DNA of 21,571 nucleotides, from contig JBKPAM010000120.1 in NCBI GenBank assembly GCA_046726435.1, positions 1-21,571 on the forward strand. Reading direction: 5' to 3'. This document shows positions 14,097 through 20,921 of this stretch, piece after piece (positions within the stretch are counted from its first letter, which is position 1; the number at the start of each line of letters is the position of its first letter). The DNA is from AC-32 sp046726435. Lineage in GTDB: Bacteria > Actinomycetota > Thermoleophilia > Gaiellales > Gaiellaceae. The translations under genes were made by a program, and so were the position numbers. Under the pieces are notes generated by a model, which was not told where the DNA came from, ran no database searches, and saw only the letters and a list, made by a program, of their open reading frames with translations.

Positions 14097-16454
14097 CTAG
14101 CCCTGCGGCAAGGCGAGCTTCCAGACGCTGCGGCCGAAGGTGGCCGCGAAGAGCGTCGAGCCGTCGCCGGAGAGCTTCACGTCGAGCACCGGCGTGTTGG
14201 GCAGCCCGGTCCCGAGCTGCTCCCAGTTCTTCTTCCCGTTCTTCAGGTAGAAGACGCCGAAGTCGGTCGCCGCGTACAGCTGCCCGCTCGGCTGGTCGTA
14301 CGTGATCATCTCGACCGGGGCGTTCGGCAGGTTGCCGCTGATGTTCTGCCAGGTGTCGCCCCCGTCGGTCGTCTCCCAGACGTTCGCCGACTCGTCGCCC
14401 TCGCGGTAACCCGAGAACGCCACGTAGACGTGGTCGGCGTCGGTCGGATCGACCACGATTGCGTTGACCCAACGCACGGGCAGGCCCTTGCCGACGAACT
14501 CGGTCCAGGTGTTGGCGAGATCGGTCGTCTTCCAGAGCCGTCCCGTGTCGGTGCCGAGGTAGATCGTGTTCGGCTCCGTCTTCGTAGGCGCGATCCACGT
14601 GATCGTCGCGTACTCGTTCGCGTAGAACGGCCCGAGGTCGTTCTCGTCAGGCGGCACGGGGCCGGTGAGGAAGTCGCCCGGCGGGCTGATCTGCGTGAAC
14701 GTCTGGCCGCGGTTCGTGGAGCGGTCGAGGACGTTCCCTCCGAAGTAGATGACCGAAGGGTCGCTCGGGTCGAGGACGATCGGCGTGTCGGTCGTGATCC
14801 GCGCCGAGTGCCGCGGCCCGAAGGGGATGTTCTGCGTGACGCCGCCGACGTCCTGGTGCCGCCGGCACGAGCCGACCTGGAGGCACTCGTAGTAGATGTT
14901 GTGGTCGGTCGGGTCGATCAGCACCTCGTGGCCGTCACCCCCGCCGAACGCGTTCCACTGGCTCAAGTCCGAGGGCGGCGAGGAGGCGGTCCAGGTTCGG
15001 ACGCTGCCGTTGTCCTGCAGCCCCGTGGCGAGCCGCGTCGGGTCGTCCTGCGCGACGGCCAGGTGGTACGACTGGTTCCACGGCTCGTAGGTCGCGTGGA
15101 CCCAGGAGCCGTTCGCGCCGTCCGCCTGCGAGTGGTAGATGCCGCCGTCGTTCCCGAGATAGACGCGGTTCGCGACGTTCGGGTCCCACGCCATCGCGTG
15201 CTGGTCGGCGTGGACGGGATTCGAGTTGTGCCAGGTCGCGCCGCCGTCGTTCGACTCGCGCAGGCTGACGTCGCCGCTGAAGAGGTGGTTCTCGTCGTTC
15301 GGGTCGACCCAGAGGCGGCCGAACCACCACTGGTAGCCGCCCGACGCTCCCGGCCGTCCGCCGGCGACGAACGAGTCACCGCCGTCGTTCGAGACGTAGA
15401 AGCCCTTGTCCGGGCCGTACGGCGAGCCGAAGACGATGTAGACCCGATTCGGGTCGGACGGCGCGAGGCCGATGCCGATCCGTCCGAGGCTCGGGTCGCT
15501 CTTCAGGCCGCTGCCCGTCTGGTCGTAGCTGTTGACGGGCCCGACGATGTTCTCCAGCCGCGTCCACGTGTCGCCGCCGTCGTCCGACCGGTAGAGGCCG
15601 GAGCCGACGCCGCCGTACACGCGCGCGCCGTTGTTGCGCTTGTGGTCCCAGAGCGCAGCGAAGATTCGGTTGTGGTTCGCGGGGTCGATCGCGACGTCGA
15701 TCCCGCCGGTGGTCGAGTTCGGCGGCGCCAGGACGAGCTTCCAGTCCTTGCCGCCGTTCGTGACGCGGTAGATGCCGCGCTGGCCGGCGACCCGCGAGAT
15801 CCAGCCCGCGGCGGCCACGAACACCCGCTGCGGGTCGACCGGGTCGACGGCGATCCGGCCGATGGCCGCGCTGTTGACGAGGCCCCACTGCTGCCAGGTC
15901 TGACCGCCGTCGGTCGACTTGTAGACGCCGTTGCCCGTGTAGGTGAGGCCGCCGCCCGACGGGTTCGCCTCGCCGGTGCCGGCCCATAGCGTTCCGTCGG
16001 AGCCCATCGCGAGCGCGCCCATCGTCTGCGTCGTGTCGTTCGGCCACGCGGGCGAGAACGTCATCCCCGCGTCGGTCGACTTCCAGACGCCGCCGCCGGA
16101 GACCGCCGTGTACATCGTGTTCGGCTGTGTCGGGTCGACGACGAGGTCGACCACGCGGGCGCCGACGTTCGAGGGCCCGACGAGCTGCCATGGGGCCTTC
16201 GGGCCCTGCGGAATGGCAGCGGCCTGGGTCTCGGCCCGGCGAACCTGCGCCGGGGTCACGTCCTTGCCGGAGGTCCACTTCAGCGTCATGTAGTCCCCCG
16301 GCGTCGACGGCCCTCCGGTCTCCGCCTCGGCGCTCTCGCCGAGGCCCGCCGGGCTTGCCGTCGCCTTCTTGTCAGTCTTGGTCAGGCGCATCCCTACCGC
16401 GATCGCACTGGCGAAGAGCACGGCCGAGAGCACCAGAATCAGCAGCCGTTTCAA
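14097..16454 (-). CDS. Exported Asp-box (BNR/sortilin-like) beta-propeller protein
   Basis: 785 residues. An N-terminal hydrophobic segment (MKRLLILVLSAVLFASAIAV) acts as signal peptide or anchor, followed by a low-complexity Ala/Glu/Gly stretch (about 28-55). From about residue 88 to the end there are at least nine Asp-box repeats, S/T-x-D-x-G-x-T-W/F type: STDAGMTF (126-133), STDGGQTW (180-187), SDDGGDTW (290-297), then SNDGGDSF, SNDGGATW, STNRGQTF, TTDLANTW, TTDGGDTW. The pattern matches exo-sialidase-fold, Ycf48-like and Vps10/sortilin propellers. No sialidase arginine triad could be identified, so hydrolase activity is not claimed; extracellular binding is more likely. The start is TTG at 16454 with GGGGGG six bases upstream; there is no better start. 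Confidence 0.88.
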   Translation of the reverse strand: MKRLLILVLSAVLFASAIAVGMRLTKTDKKATASPAGLGESAEAETGGPSTPGDYMTLKWTSGKDVTPAQVRRAETQAAAIPQGPKAPWQLVGPSNVGARVVDLVVDPTQPNTMYTAVSGGGVWKSTDAGMTFSPAWPNDTTQTMGALAMGSDGTLWAGTGEANPSGGGLTYTGNGVYKSTDGGQTWQQWGLVNSAAIGRIAVDPVDPQRVFVAAAGWISRVAGQRGIYRVTNGGKDWKLVLAPPNSTTGGIDVAIDPANHNRIFAALWDHKRNNGARVYGGVGSGLYRSDDGGDTWTRLENIVGPVNSYDQTGSGLKSDPSLGRIGIGLAPSDPNRVYIVFGSPYGPDKGFYVSNDGGDSFVAGGRPGASGGYQWWFGRLWVDPNDENHLFSGDVSLRESNDGGATWHNSNPVHADQHAMAWDPNVANRVYLGNDGGIYHSQADGANGSWVHATYEPWNQSYHLAVAQDDPTRLATGLQDNGSVRTWTASSPPSDLSQWNAFGGGDGHEVLIDPTDHNIYYECLQVGSCRRHQDVGGVTQNIPFGPRHSARITTDTPIVLDPSDPSVIYFGGNVLDRSTNRGQTFTQISPPGDFLTGPVPPDENDLGPFYANEYATITWIAPTKTEPNTIYLGTDTGRLWKTTDLANTWTEFVGKGLPVRWVNAIVVDPTDADHVYVAFSGYREGDESANVWETTDGGDTWQNISGNLPNAPVEMITYDQPSGQLYAATDFGVFYLKNGKKNWEQLGTGLPNTPVLDVKLSGDGSTLFAATFGRSVWKLALPQG

Positions 16455-16517
16455 TGGAATCCCCCCGTTTCTGACGGCTAACGAGTTCTGACGACGCGGC
16501 AGTTAACCAAATGCAGC

Positions 16518-16550
16518 AGGCGCCGAGCGGACTCGAACCGCCGAAAGGGC
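16518..16550 (-). repeat. tRNA-Cys 3'-end relic (possible attachment-site copy)
   Basis: 24 bases (16518-16541) are identical to 17733-17756 of the intact tRNA-Cys gene: discriminator base, 3' acceptor strand and most of the T-arm. Similarity continues with small differences through the variable loop to the 3' side of the anticodon stem (AAAGGGC at 16544-16550). No 5' half is present: nothing in the next 80 bases can form the matching acceptor strand or a D-arm, so it is not a functional tRNA gene. Confidence 0.85.
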
Positions 16551-16619
16551 GCGTTCGGCGGTCCTGCGTGGCTTAGCAGGATCTCAGTAGGTCGGCACGC
16601 AGCAGCCTTTGCTCGGAAA

Positions 16620-16657
16620 CGAGGGGGCCCGCATGATTCCTTCAGCCGGCCCCCTCG
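16620..16657 (-). terminator. Terminator of the collagen-like gene
   Basis: A 10-bp perfect inverted repeat (16620-16629 with 16648-16657) with an 18-base loop. It lies 30 bp after the collagen-like stop codon, and on the minus strand it is followed by TTT. It probably ends that transcript before the tRNA relic. Confidence 0.7.
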
Positions 16658-16687
16658 TGCGCGCGAAACTCCAGCGTGCTCTCGGTC

Positions 16688-17305
16688 CTACTTGGTCAGG
16701 TGCCGAAGCGGCGACCCAACGGCACTCGTGAAAATGTCCGTAGGCAGGGCGCAGATCACATCGAGCTGAAAGGTCGTGTCGGTCCCGCCGGTGTTCGTCA
16801 CGGTGGCAGTCCAGCCAATCCCTGGATCGGATGGCCACTCCGGAAACCCCAACTGGTCGGACGAGTTGACCGTGATATTCGCGCCCTGGACGCCACCCCC
16901 GACGGCGAACCATCCATCTGGGCAAGCCACCTGCTGCGTCGTCGTCTGGCCCGAAGGGAGACTGTGTGCGCCGCTGTTGCTGTAGACCAAGGCGACCGGT
17001 CCGGGCGGACCGACGTCTCCGGTGGGCCCCTTGGGGCCGGGGGCCCCCGCTTGACCGACCGGGCCGGCCGGCCCTGCTGGACCCGCAGCGCCCGTTAGCC
17101 CGCGAAACCCCCGTGGCCCACGCGGAAGCTGTCCTGATGCGAAGTCGATCTTGCGTAGCGAGTGGTTAATGACCTGCCGCGTGCCGACGCTGTTAGCCGG
17201 CAGGAGTTTCGTCGCGGCGGCGTAGGAAGTGCCACTGAGCGCGAATAGGAGCGCGAGGTAGGCAACCACGTTGCGTCGCAGATGGCGTGACACAGAAATG
17301 AACAT
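16688..17305 (-). CDS. Secreted collagen-like protein
   Basis: 205 residues. A basic N-terminus (SRHLRRN) and hydrophobic segment (about 12-30, ending GTSYAA) form a signal peptide. A conserved-looking linker (31-62, KLLPANSVGTRQVINHSL) precedes 14 uninterrupted Gly-X-Y triplets (63-104, from GPRGFRG to GPPGPV), a short collagen triple helix. The C-terminal domain (about 108-190) has CPDGWFAVGGGV and two cysteines (128, 185) that could form a disulfide; it may act as a trimerising head. Extracellular or surface-attached. ATG 17305 is chosen over upstream in-frame starts because GGAGGT lies seven bases before it. It lies between a tRNA-Cys relic and the intact tRNA-Cys, downstream of a small basic ORF that shares its upstream element. 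Confidence 0.9.
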   Translation of the reverse strand: MFISVSRHLRRNVVAYLALLFALSGTSYAAATKLLPANSVGTRQVINHSLRKIDFASGQLPRGPRGFRGLTGAAGPAGPAGPVGQAGAPGPKGPTGDVGPPGPVALVYSNSGAHSLPSGQTTTQQVACPDGWFAVGGGVQGANITVNSSDQLGFPEWPSDPGIGWTATVTNTGGTDTTFQLDVICALPTDIFTSAVGSPLRHLTK

Positions 17306-17369
17306 GACGGAGACCTCCTGCCTGCCCTCATTGACCGGTGTGTCCTCTGTTGCAGGCAAGGCTCGCGAA

Positions 17370-17390
17370 CGTCTCTAACGCGGCGCTAAC
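17370..17390 (-). promoter_or_regulatory. 21-bp upstream element, copy before the collagen-like gene
   Basis: On the minus strand GTTAGCGCCGCGTTAGAG followed by ACG. It matches the element at 17647-17667 at 18 of 21 positions and lies 64 bases before the collagen-like ATG. The two GTTAG half-sites are 11 bp apart, one helical turn, which suits a dimeric regulator or a promoter pair. Confidence 0.45.
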
Positions 17391-17419
17391 GCGTCCTCGT
17401 CGAAGGTCGAACGGATCGG

Positions 17420-17593
17420 CTAGAGGAGACGCCAGCGCCGAACCGCGCGAGCCGCTTCAAGCGATCTCACTCTCTCTTCCTCGGTAAGCGGACCGCCGAT
17501 AGGTGGTCGCCCGCTGACTTTGCCAGTGCTGCGCCGGAACAGGGAGTCAGGGCAGCGGCGCCGACGACCACGATTCTTCACGAGTCGCTTCAT
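17420..17593 (-). CDS. Small arginine-rich protein, unknown function
   Basis: 57 residues beginning MKRLVKNRGRRRRCPDS, with about 15 arginines and 3 lysines, strongly basic in the first half. The second half (TEEERVRSLEAARAVRRWR) looks like one amphipathic helix. There is no signal peptide or known motif; a nucleic-acid-binding role is only a guess from charge. Reasons to believe it: a very strong GGGGAGGAGAG ribosome-binding site directly before the ATG, and a 21-bp upstream element shared with the collagen-like gene. It lies 114 bp upstream of that gene on the same strand. A chance ORF of this size is possible in GC-rich DNA. Confidence 0.5.
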   Translation of the reverse strand: MKRLVKNRGRRRRCPDSLFRRSTGKVSGRPPIGGPLTEEERVRSLEAARAVRRWRLL

Positions 17594-17646
17594 CTCTCCT
17601 CCCCGCCTGCCTGGCGTTGGCCCGTTCTGAAGGAGAGGCTTGCAGG

Positions 17647-17667
17647 CGTCTCTAACGTGCCTCTAAC
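17647..17667 (-). promoter_or_regulatory. 21-bp upstream element, copy before the small basic gene
   Basis: On the minus strand GTTAGAGGCACGTTAGAG followed by ACG: two perfect GTTAGAG heptamers 11 bp apart. It is 53 bases before the ATG of the 57-residue ORF. In both copies GCCTGCAA follows further along (TTGCAGGC at 17640-17647 and 17350-17357 on the plus strand). Confidence 0.45.
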
Positions 17668-17732
17668 CGGTCGGCGAGGCCCTGGGGTCGCGGAAACACT
17701 AGCCTCGGCAAACCCCGCCAGCGGTAGAAAAG

Positions 17733-17803
17733 AGGCGCCGAGCGGACTCGAACCGCTGTAAAGGGCTTTGCAGGCCCCTGCCTAACCTCTCGGCCACGGC
17801 GCC
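17733..17803 (-). tRNA. tRNA-Cys (GCA)
   Basis: 71 nt that fold as a complete cloverleaf: acceptor GGCGCCG (17797-17803) with CGGCGCC (17734-17740), D-stem GCC/GGC, anticodon stem GGGGC/GCCCT with loop CTGCAAA (anticodon GCA, one G-U pair), four-base variable loop, T-arm AGCGG-TTCGAGT-CCGCT, discriminator T. CCA is not encoded. The minus-strand upstream flank has TACGAT as a possible -10 box about nine bases before the 5' end. Partial copies of this gene lie on both sides (16518-16550 and 17952-17980). Confidence 0.96.
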
Positions 17804-17820
17804 GCGGCGTCCATCGTAGC
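17792..17820 (-). repeat. 29-bp repeat over the tRNA-Cys 5' end, copy 1
   Basis: First 12 nt of tRNA-Cys plus 17 nt of its upstream flank. It is repeated at 17952-17980 with a single mismatch (28/29). Confidence 0.85.
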
Positions 17821-17935
17821 CCGCACCACTGCGGATCGACTCGCCGGCGATGCCGGCTTTGCCGGCGTCGGCTCACTCCTGCTCTTGGCACGCATGAGCC
17901 GGTCGAGGTCGTCGTGCCTCCGCGTCAACGGAGGC
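17821..17935. repeat. Three hairpins between tRNA-Cys and its 5' copy
   Basis: Within 115 bp lie CCGCA/TGCGG (17821-17825, 17830-17834, loop CCAC), a 10-bp stem with one G-U pair (17848-17857, 17861-17870, loop TTT) and GCCTCCG/CGGAGGC (17916-17922, 17929-17935, loop of 6). No coding sequence is evident on either strand. They could be terminators or debris of the duplication. Confidence 0.5.
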
Positions 17936-17951
17936 GGACTTCGAGCGGCGA

Positions 17952-17980
17952 GGCCACGGCGCCGCGGCATCCATCGTAGC
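17952..17980 (-). repeat. 29-bp repeat over the tRNA-Cys 5' end, copy 2 (5' relic)
   Basis: Copy of the tRNA-Cys 5' end with its flank, including the possible -10 box TACGAT; similarity stops after tRNA nucleotide 12. It is oriented as the intact gene and lies exactly 160 bp upstream of the matching bases. Confidence 0.8.
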
Positions 17981-18020
17981 GGGGTGATTCCCGAGCTTTG
18001 CCCTCGGGTAGAAGATCAGC

Positions 18021-18653
18021 GTGCCCCGTCAGCTGAGCCTCGACGACACCGCTGCGCCGCTCGTTCCGGAACGCGCCTCGCTGCCGAAGCTTCGCGAGGC
18101 TGCGGCGGGCTGCACGGCCTGCGACCTCTACAAGACGGGCACGCAGACCGTCTTCGGCGAGGGCTCGAGCGATGCCGAGGTGATGTTCGTCGGCGAGGTG
18201 CCCGGCGACCAGGAGGACCTCGCCGGCAAGCCGTTCGTCGGGCCCGCGGGCCGGCTGCTCGACGAAGCGCTCGTCGACGCGGGCATCGACCGCAAGGCCG
18301 TGTACGTGACGAACGTCGTCAAGCACTTCAAGTGGCAGGGTCGCGGCAAGCGGCGCATCCACCAGAAGCCGAACTGGTCGGAGATCGCCGCCTGCCGACC
18401 GTGGCTCGAGGCGGAGCTCGACGTCGTGCAGCCACGCGTCCTCGTCTGCCTCGGGGCGACGGCGGCCCAGGCGCTGCTCGGGCGGCAGTTCCGCGTCACA
18501 CGCGAGCGCGGCCGGCCGGTCGAGTCCGAGCTCGCAGTGCACGTGATCGCCACCATCCACCCCAGCTCGATTCTGCGCGGCGACCCTGAGACCCGCGACC
18601 AGGAGTACGCCGCGTTCGTGCAAGACCTGAAGGTCGTCGCCGAGCTGCTCTAG
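18021..18653 (+). CDS. udgX: UdgX-type uracil-DNA glycosylase
   Basis: 210 residues. Iron-sulfur uracil-DNA glycosylase with cysteines C31, C34, C125 and C143 for a 4Fe-4S cluster. Motif A is GEVPGDQED (58-66), close to the GEQPGDQED of UdgX, and the UdgX-specific loop KRRIHQKP (110-117) is present with H114 in the place of the histidine that in Mycobacterium smegmatis UdgX forms a covalent link to the uracil-derived site in DNA. HPSS (180-183) is the usual C-terminal motif. Ordinary family 4/5 enzymes lack the KRRIH insertion. GTG 18021 is used; the ribosome-binding site is poor. Its stop overlaps the stop of the convergent small membrane protein gene by four bases. Confidence 0.92.
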   Translation: MPRQLSLDDTAAPLVPERASLPKLREAAAGCTACDLYKTGTQTVFGEGSSDAEVMFVGEVPGDQEDLAGKPFVGPAGRLLDEALVDAGIDRKAVYVTNVVKHFKWQGRGKRRIHQKPNWSEIAACRPWLEAELDVVQPRVLVCLGATAAQALLGRQFRVTRERGRPVESELAVHVIATIHPSSILRGDPETRDQEYAAFVQDLKVVAELL

Positions 18654-18865
18654 AAATCCCAGTCGCCGTCGTCGGGCCGAGCGCCGCGGCGGCGGCTTCG
18701 CTTGAGCCAGACGAAATAGCCGCCGGCGACCAGCGGCAACGCCAGGAGGAACCAGGGGTCGGCCCACGCCGTCGAGAGCCAGAGCACGCCTGCCATGACG
18801 CCGGCGCTCCACCGGACCGCCTGCTGCTCGCGGGCTGTGAGGCTTAAGTACAGGTCGCGCATCAT
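18650..18865 (-). CDS. Small two-helix membrane protein, unknown function
   Basis: 71 residues from ATG 18865. A polar N-terminus (MMRDLYLSLTAREQQAVRW) is followed by two hydrophobic segments (about 20-33 and 37-54, GVMAGVLWLSTAW and PWFLLALPLVAGGYFVWL) and a basic then acidic tail (KRSRRRGARPDDGDWDF). Both ends are probably on the cytoplasmic side. An in-frame ATG at 18931 would add 22 residues of Gly/Arg-rich sequence that looks non-coding. I recognise no family. The convergent stop overlap with udgX and a sensible membrane topology support it, but the ribosome-binding site is weak. Confidence 0.62.
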   Translation of the reverse strand: MMRDLYLSLTAREQQAVRWSAGVMAGVLWLSTAWADPWFLLALPLVAGGYFVWLKRSRRRGARPDDGDWDF

Positions 18866-18992
18866 CGTCGGATTGCCCAGCGGGGCCGCGCCGCCTCCAA
18901 GAGATCGGCGCCCCCGGCCGTGGCGCCGCATCCCTCAGGGGAGCGATTGGCTCAGCGCGGTGTCAGACACAGGTTTCGAAGAGCGCAACGGA

Positions 18993-19029
18993 GCGGGACC
19001 GGCGCGAGCCTTAGCCGCGCCGGTCCCGC
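18993..19029 (-). terminator. Terminator hairpin after the 593-residue protein gene
   Basis: A perfect 14-bp inverted repeat, 18993-19006 with 19016-19029, with a nine-base loop. It starts 13 bp beyond the stop codon of the minus-strand gene ending at 19043. There is no T-run after it. Confidence 0.75.
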
Positions 19030-19042
19030 CCTGCCTAACGCA

Positions 19043-20824
19043 TCAGCAGCCTGGGAGCCTGAAGCTCGCGATTCGCGTGTGCCACGGCCGTGTATCGGCC
19101 GGAGTCCCAGACACCGGGTAGTACTCGTTGACGTACCAGAAGGTGCAGTCGTCGACGGGGTCGACCGTCATGTCGGTGTAGTCGCCCCAGCGTGAGTTCG
19201 TCGTCGTCTGCACGCCTGATCCTTCGATGATGCTGCCTTCGCCGAGAGTCATCTGGCCGAGCGGGTCACCGGCGAGGCGGCCCGTGTAGCGGATCCCCGG
19301 GAACACGTTGGTCCCGTTCACGACGCTGTACCCAAGGCCGATGTCGCCCTTCTTGTCCTGGGCGATGCTGCCCATCCAGCGGTGAACGCCGTCCGCGGGT
19401 GCGTACGTTCCCTGCTGGAACAGGCTGTACGCGTCGCCGGTCCGCCTGATCTCGTACCAGCGTGCACCGGCAATCCCGGGAGCCGCCTCCACCGACTGGT
19501 TCGTGACCAGCGCCTCGTAGTCCTTGAAGTTGCGGTAGGCGAGCCGGAAGGTCGGTCGCTGCCGGTAGGACAGGATGTCGAGGAACTGGTTCCGGTCGGT
19601 GATGCCGGGCTGAGGCAGGCAGTCACGCGAAGTCGGCGCGCACGGGAAGATCGAGTCGAAGGGTGCCGTCGGCAGCTGGGCCGCCAGCAACAGCGACGCG
19701 ACCGGCGTCGACCGCCACTTGACGGACAGGTCGAAGATGTTCAGCGCGTCGAACGTCGCGCCGTAGGTCGCGTTATCGTCCTGCGTCCCGACGATCGGGA
19801 TCGCGGCGTCGTTCATGGGCTTCTGCTTCCCGTCGACGTCTGCCGGCAGGAGCCCGTCGCCGACGAGCGGCAGGAGAGCCGGGTTGTTGCCGTCGATGAA
19901 GAAGTGGACCGCCCGTGCAGGCTGGCCGTTCACCATCTTGTTCTTCTCGAGGCCGTAGACGCTGATCCCGTACTCGTCGTCCGATCCGAAGTCCCTGGAG
20001 GTGAGCGTGTACGAGTCCGTCCAGTTCCCGTACTTCGGATAGTCGGGGAAAAAGGTCGACGTCGAGCCCGCCTGATTCGTGATGAACGCGTAGCGGTAGT
20101 ACGCGCCGGTCGGGTCTCCGGTCTGCGAGACGGCCACGCAGTTGTAGAACGGCAGGCCGTTGAACGAGCCGTCCGGGTTCATGCCGCTGGTAGTGAACTG
20201 GCTGAGGATCCAGCGGTCGGTGAGCTGGTCGTAGAGGACGATCGGGTCACCGGACGGGTCGGTGCAATCGGGCACCGCGAAGTCGTCCCAGAGCGTGCCA
20301 GTGTCGACCGGCCCGAGCAGCAGGTGGCCGCTCTTGTCGTAAACGGCGAACGTGAGGTTCACCATCTCGACGTAGTTGTTCGGCCCGACCTCGCCGTTCG
20401 GGTCCGGCGGGTTCACCCGGAAGCCGAAGAAGCTGAAATTCGGCTCGTTGCTGAGCCCTTCGAAGTTCTGCTGGGTCGAAGGGATCGTCGGCGCCGGCTG
20501 CTTCGACTGTAGGGCGCCGTCGGCCGTGTGCCCGTTGTCTGCCCCCGAGATCGGCCCCTCGTCGAGCTCGTTCTCGGGATTCTCGGCGTCGTCGGGCGGG
20601 ATCCTGCCCGCCGCCAGCTCGCGCAAGGGCGGCGAGAGATCGTGCGCCGCGTCCGATATCACCGTCGGCGCGGGGATCGTCACGGTCGCCTGGCCCGAGG
20701 CAGCCGCGGCCGAGCCTGTGCCTGCCGCGCCGGCGCACAGCGCGGCCGTCAGCAGGCCGGCGAGAAGTGTGAGCGCCCCTGCCAGCTTGAATCTGCGGAG
20801 CGCGGACGTTGAAGCTGCAAGCAT
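19043..20824 (-). CDS. Large exported protein of unknown family
   Basis: 593 residues. Signal peptide about 1-40 (RRFKLAGALTLLAGLLTAAL..., cleavage near AAAASGQA). A Pro/Asp/Glu-rich stretch (about 50-110) precedes a long domain with aromatic, Asn/Gly-rich repeats: FFGFRVNPPDPNGEVGPNNY, MVNLTFAVYDKSGHLLLGPV, LYDQLTDRWILSQF, and near the end GDIGLGYSVVNGTNVFPGIRYTGR, SRWGDYTDMTVDP and WYVNEYYP. These strand-turn units with G-D-x and W-Y/W-H motifs suggest a beta-propeller-like extracellular fold; I recognise no named family and no catalytic motif. ATG 20824 has an AAGGGGG run about ten bases upstream. It is transcribed alone, divergent from the small secreted protein at 20922 and closed by a hairpin. 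Confidence 0.85.
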   Translation of the reverse strand: MLAASTSALRRFKLAGALTLLAGLLTAALCAGAAGTGSAAAASGQATVTIPAPTVISDAAHDLSPPLRELAAGRIPPDDAENPENELDEGPISGADNGHTADGALQSKQPAPTIPSTQQNFEGLSNEPNFSFFGFRVNPPDPNGEVGPNNYVEMVNLTFAVYDKSGHLLLGPVDTGTLWDDFAVPDCTDPSGDPIVLYDQLTDRWILSQFTTSGMNPDGSFNGLPFYNCVAVSQTGDPTGAYYRYAFITNQAGSTSTFFPDYPKYGNWTDSYTLTSRDFGSDDEYGISVYGLEKNKMVNGQPARAVHFFIDGNNPALLPLVGDGLLPADVDGKQKPMNDAAIPIVGTQDDNATYGATFDALNIFDLSVKWRSTPVASLLLAAQLPTAPFDSIFPCAPTSRDCLPQPGITDRNQFLDILSYRQRPTFRLAYRNFKDYEALVTNQSVEAAPGIAGARWYEIRRTGDAYSLFQQGTYAPADGVHRWMGSIAQDKKGDIGLGYSVVNGTNVFPGIRYTGRLAGDPLGQMTLGEGSIIEGSGVQTTTNSRWGDYTDMTVDPVDDCTFWYVNEYYPVSGTPADTRPWHTRIASFRLPGC

Positions 20825-20884
20825 TGTCTGCTTTCCCCCTTAGGTAGCGAGCAACGTCGGGGGCGGACTCTAGGCGCTCGCGCG

Positions 20885-20894
20885 TGAAGCTTCA
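20885..20894. promoter_or_regulatory. 10-bp palindrome between divergent genes
   Basis: TGAAGCTTCA is a perfect palindrome in the 97-bp region between the divergent starts at 20824 and 20922. It could be an operator; a single 10-bp palindrome is also likely by chance. Confidence 0.2.
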
Positions 20895-20921
20895 AACAAG
20901 GGGGCGCTACAGTTCGGGACC

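Noticed and set aside
13761..15989. Plus-strand 742-residue ORF
   Set aside because: Antisense shadow of the Asp-box protein and of the DUF6636-like gene; Arg/Val/Asp-rich with no motif, typical of the mirror frame of high-GC genes.
14097..16454. Sialidase annotation for the Asp-box protein
   Set aside because: Asp-boxes are structural; the catalytic arginine triad and the FRIP-type motif are not evident.
16518..16600. A second complete tRNA gene at the 3' relic
   Set aside because: No matching 5' acceptor strand, D-arm or anticodon arm can be found within normal tRNA length.
19382..20512. Plus-strand 376-residue ORF
   Set aside because: Antisense to the 593-residue exported protein, no motifs, Arg/Val-rich.
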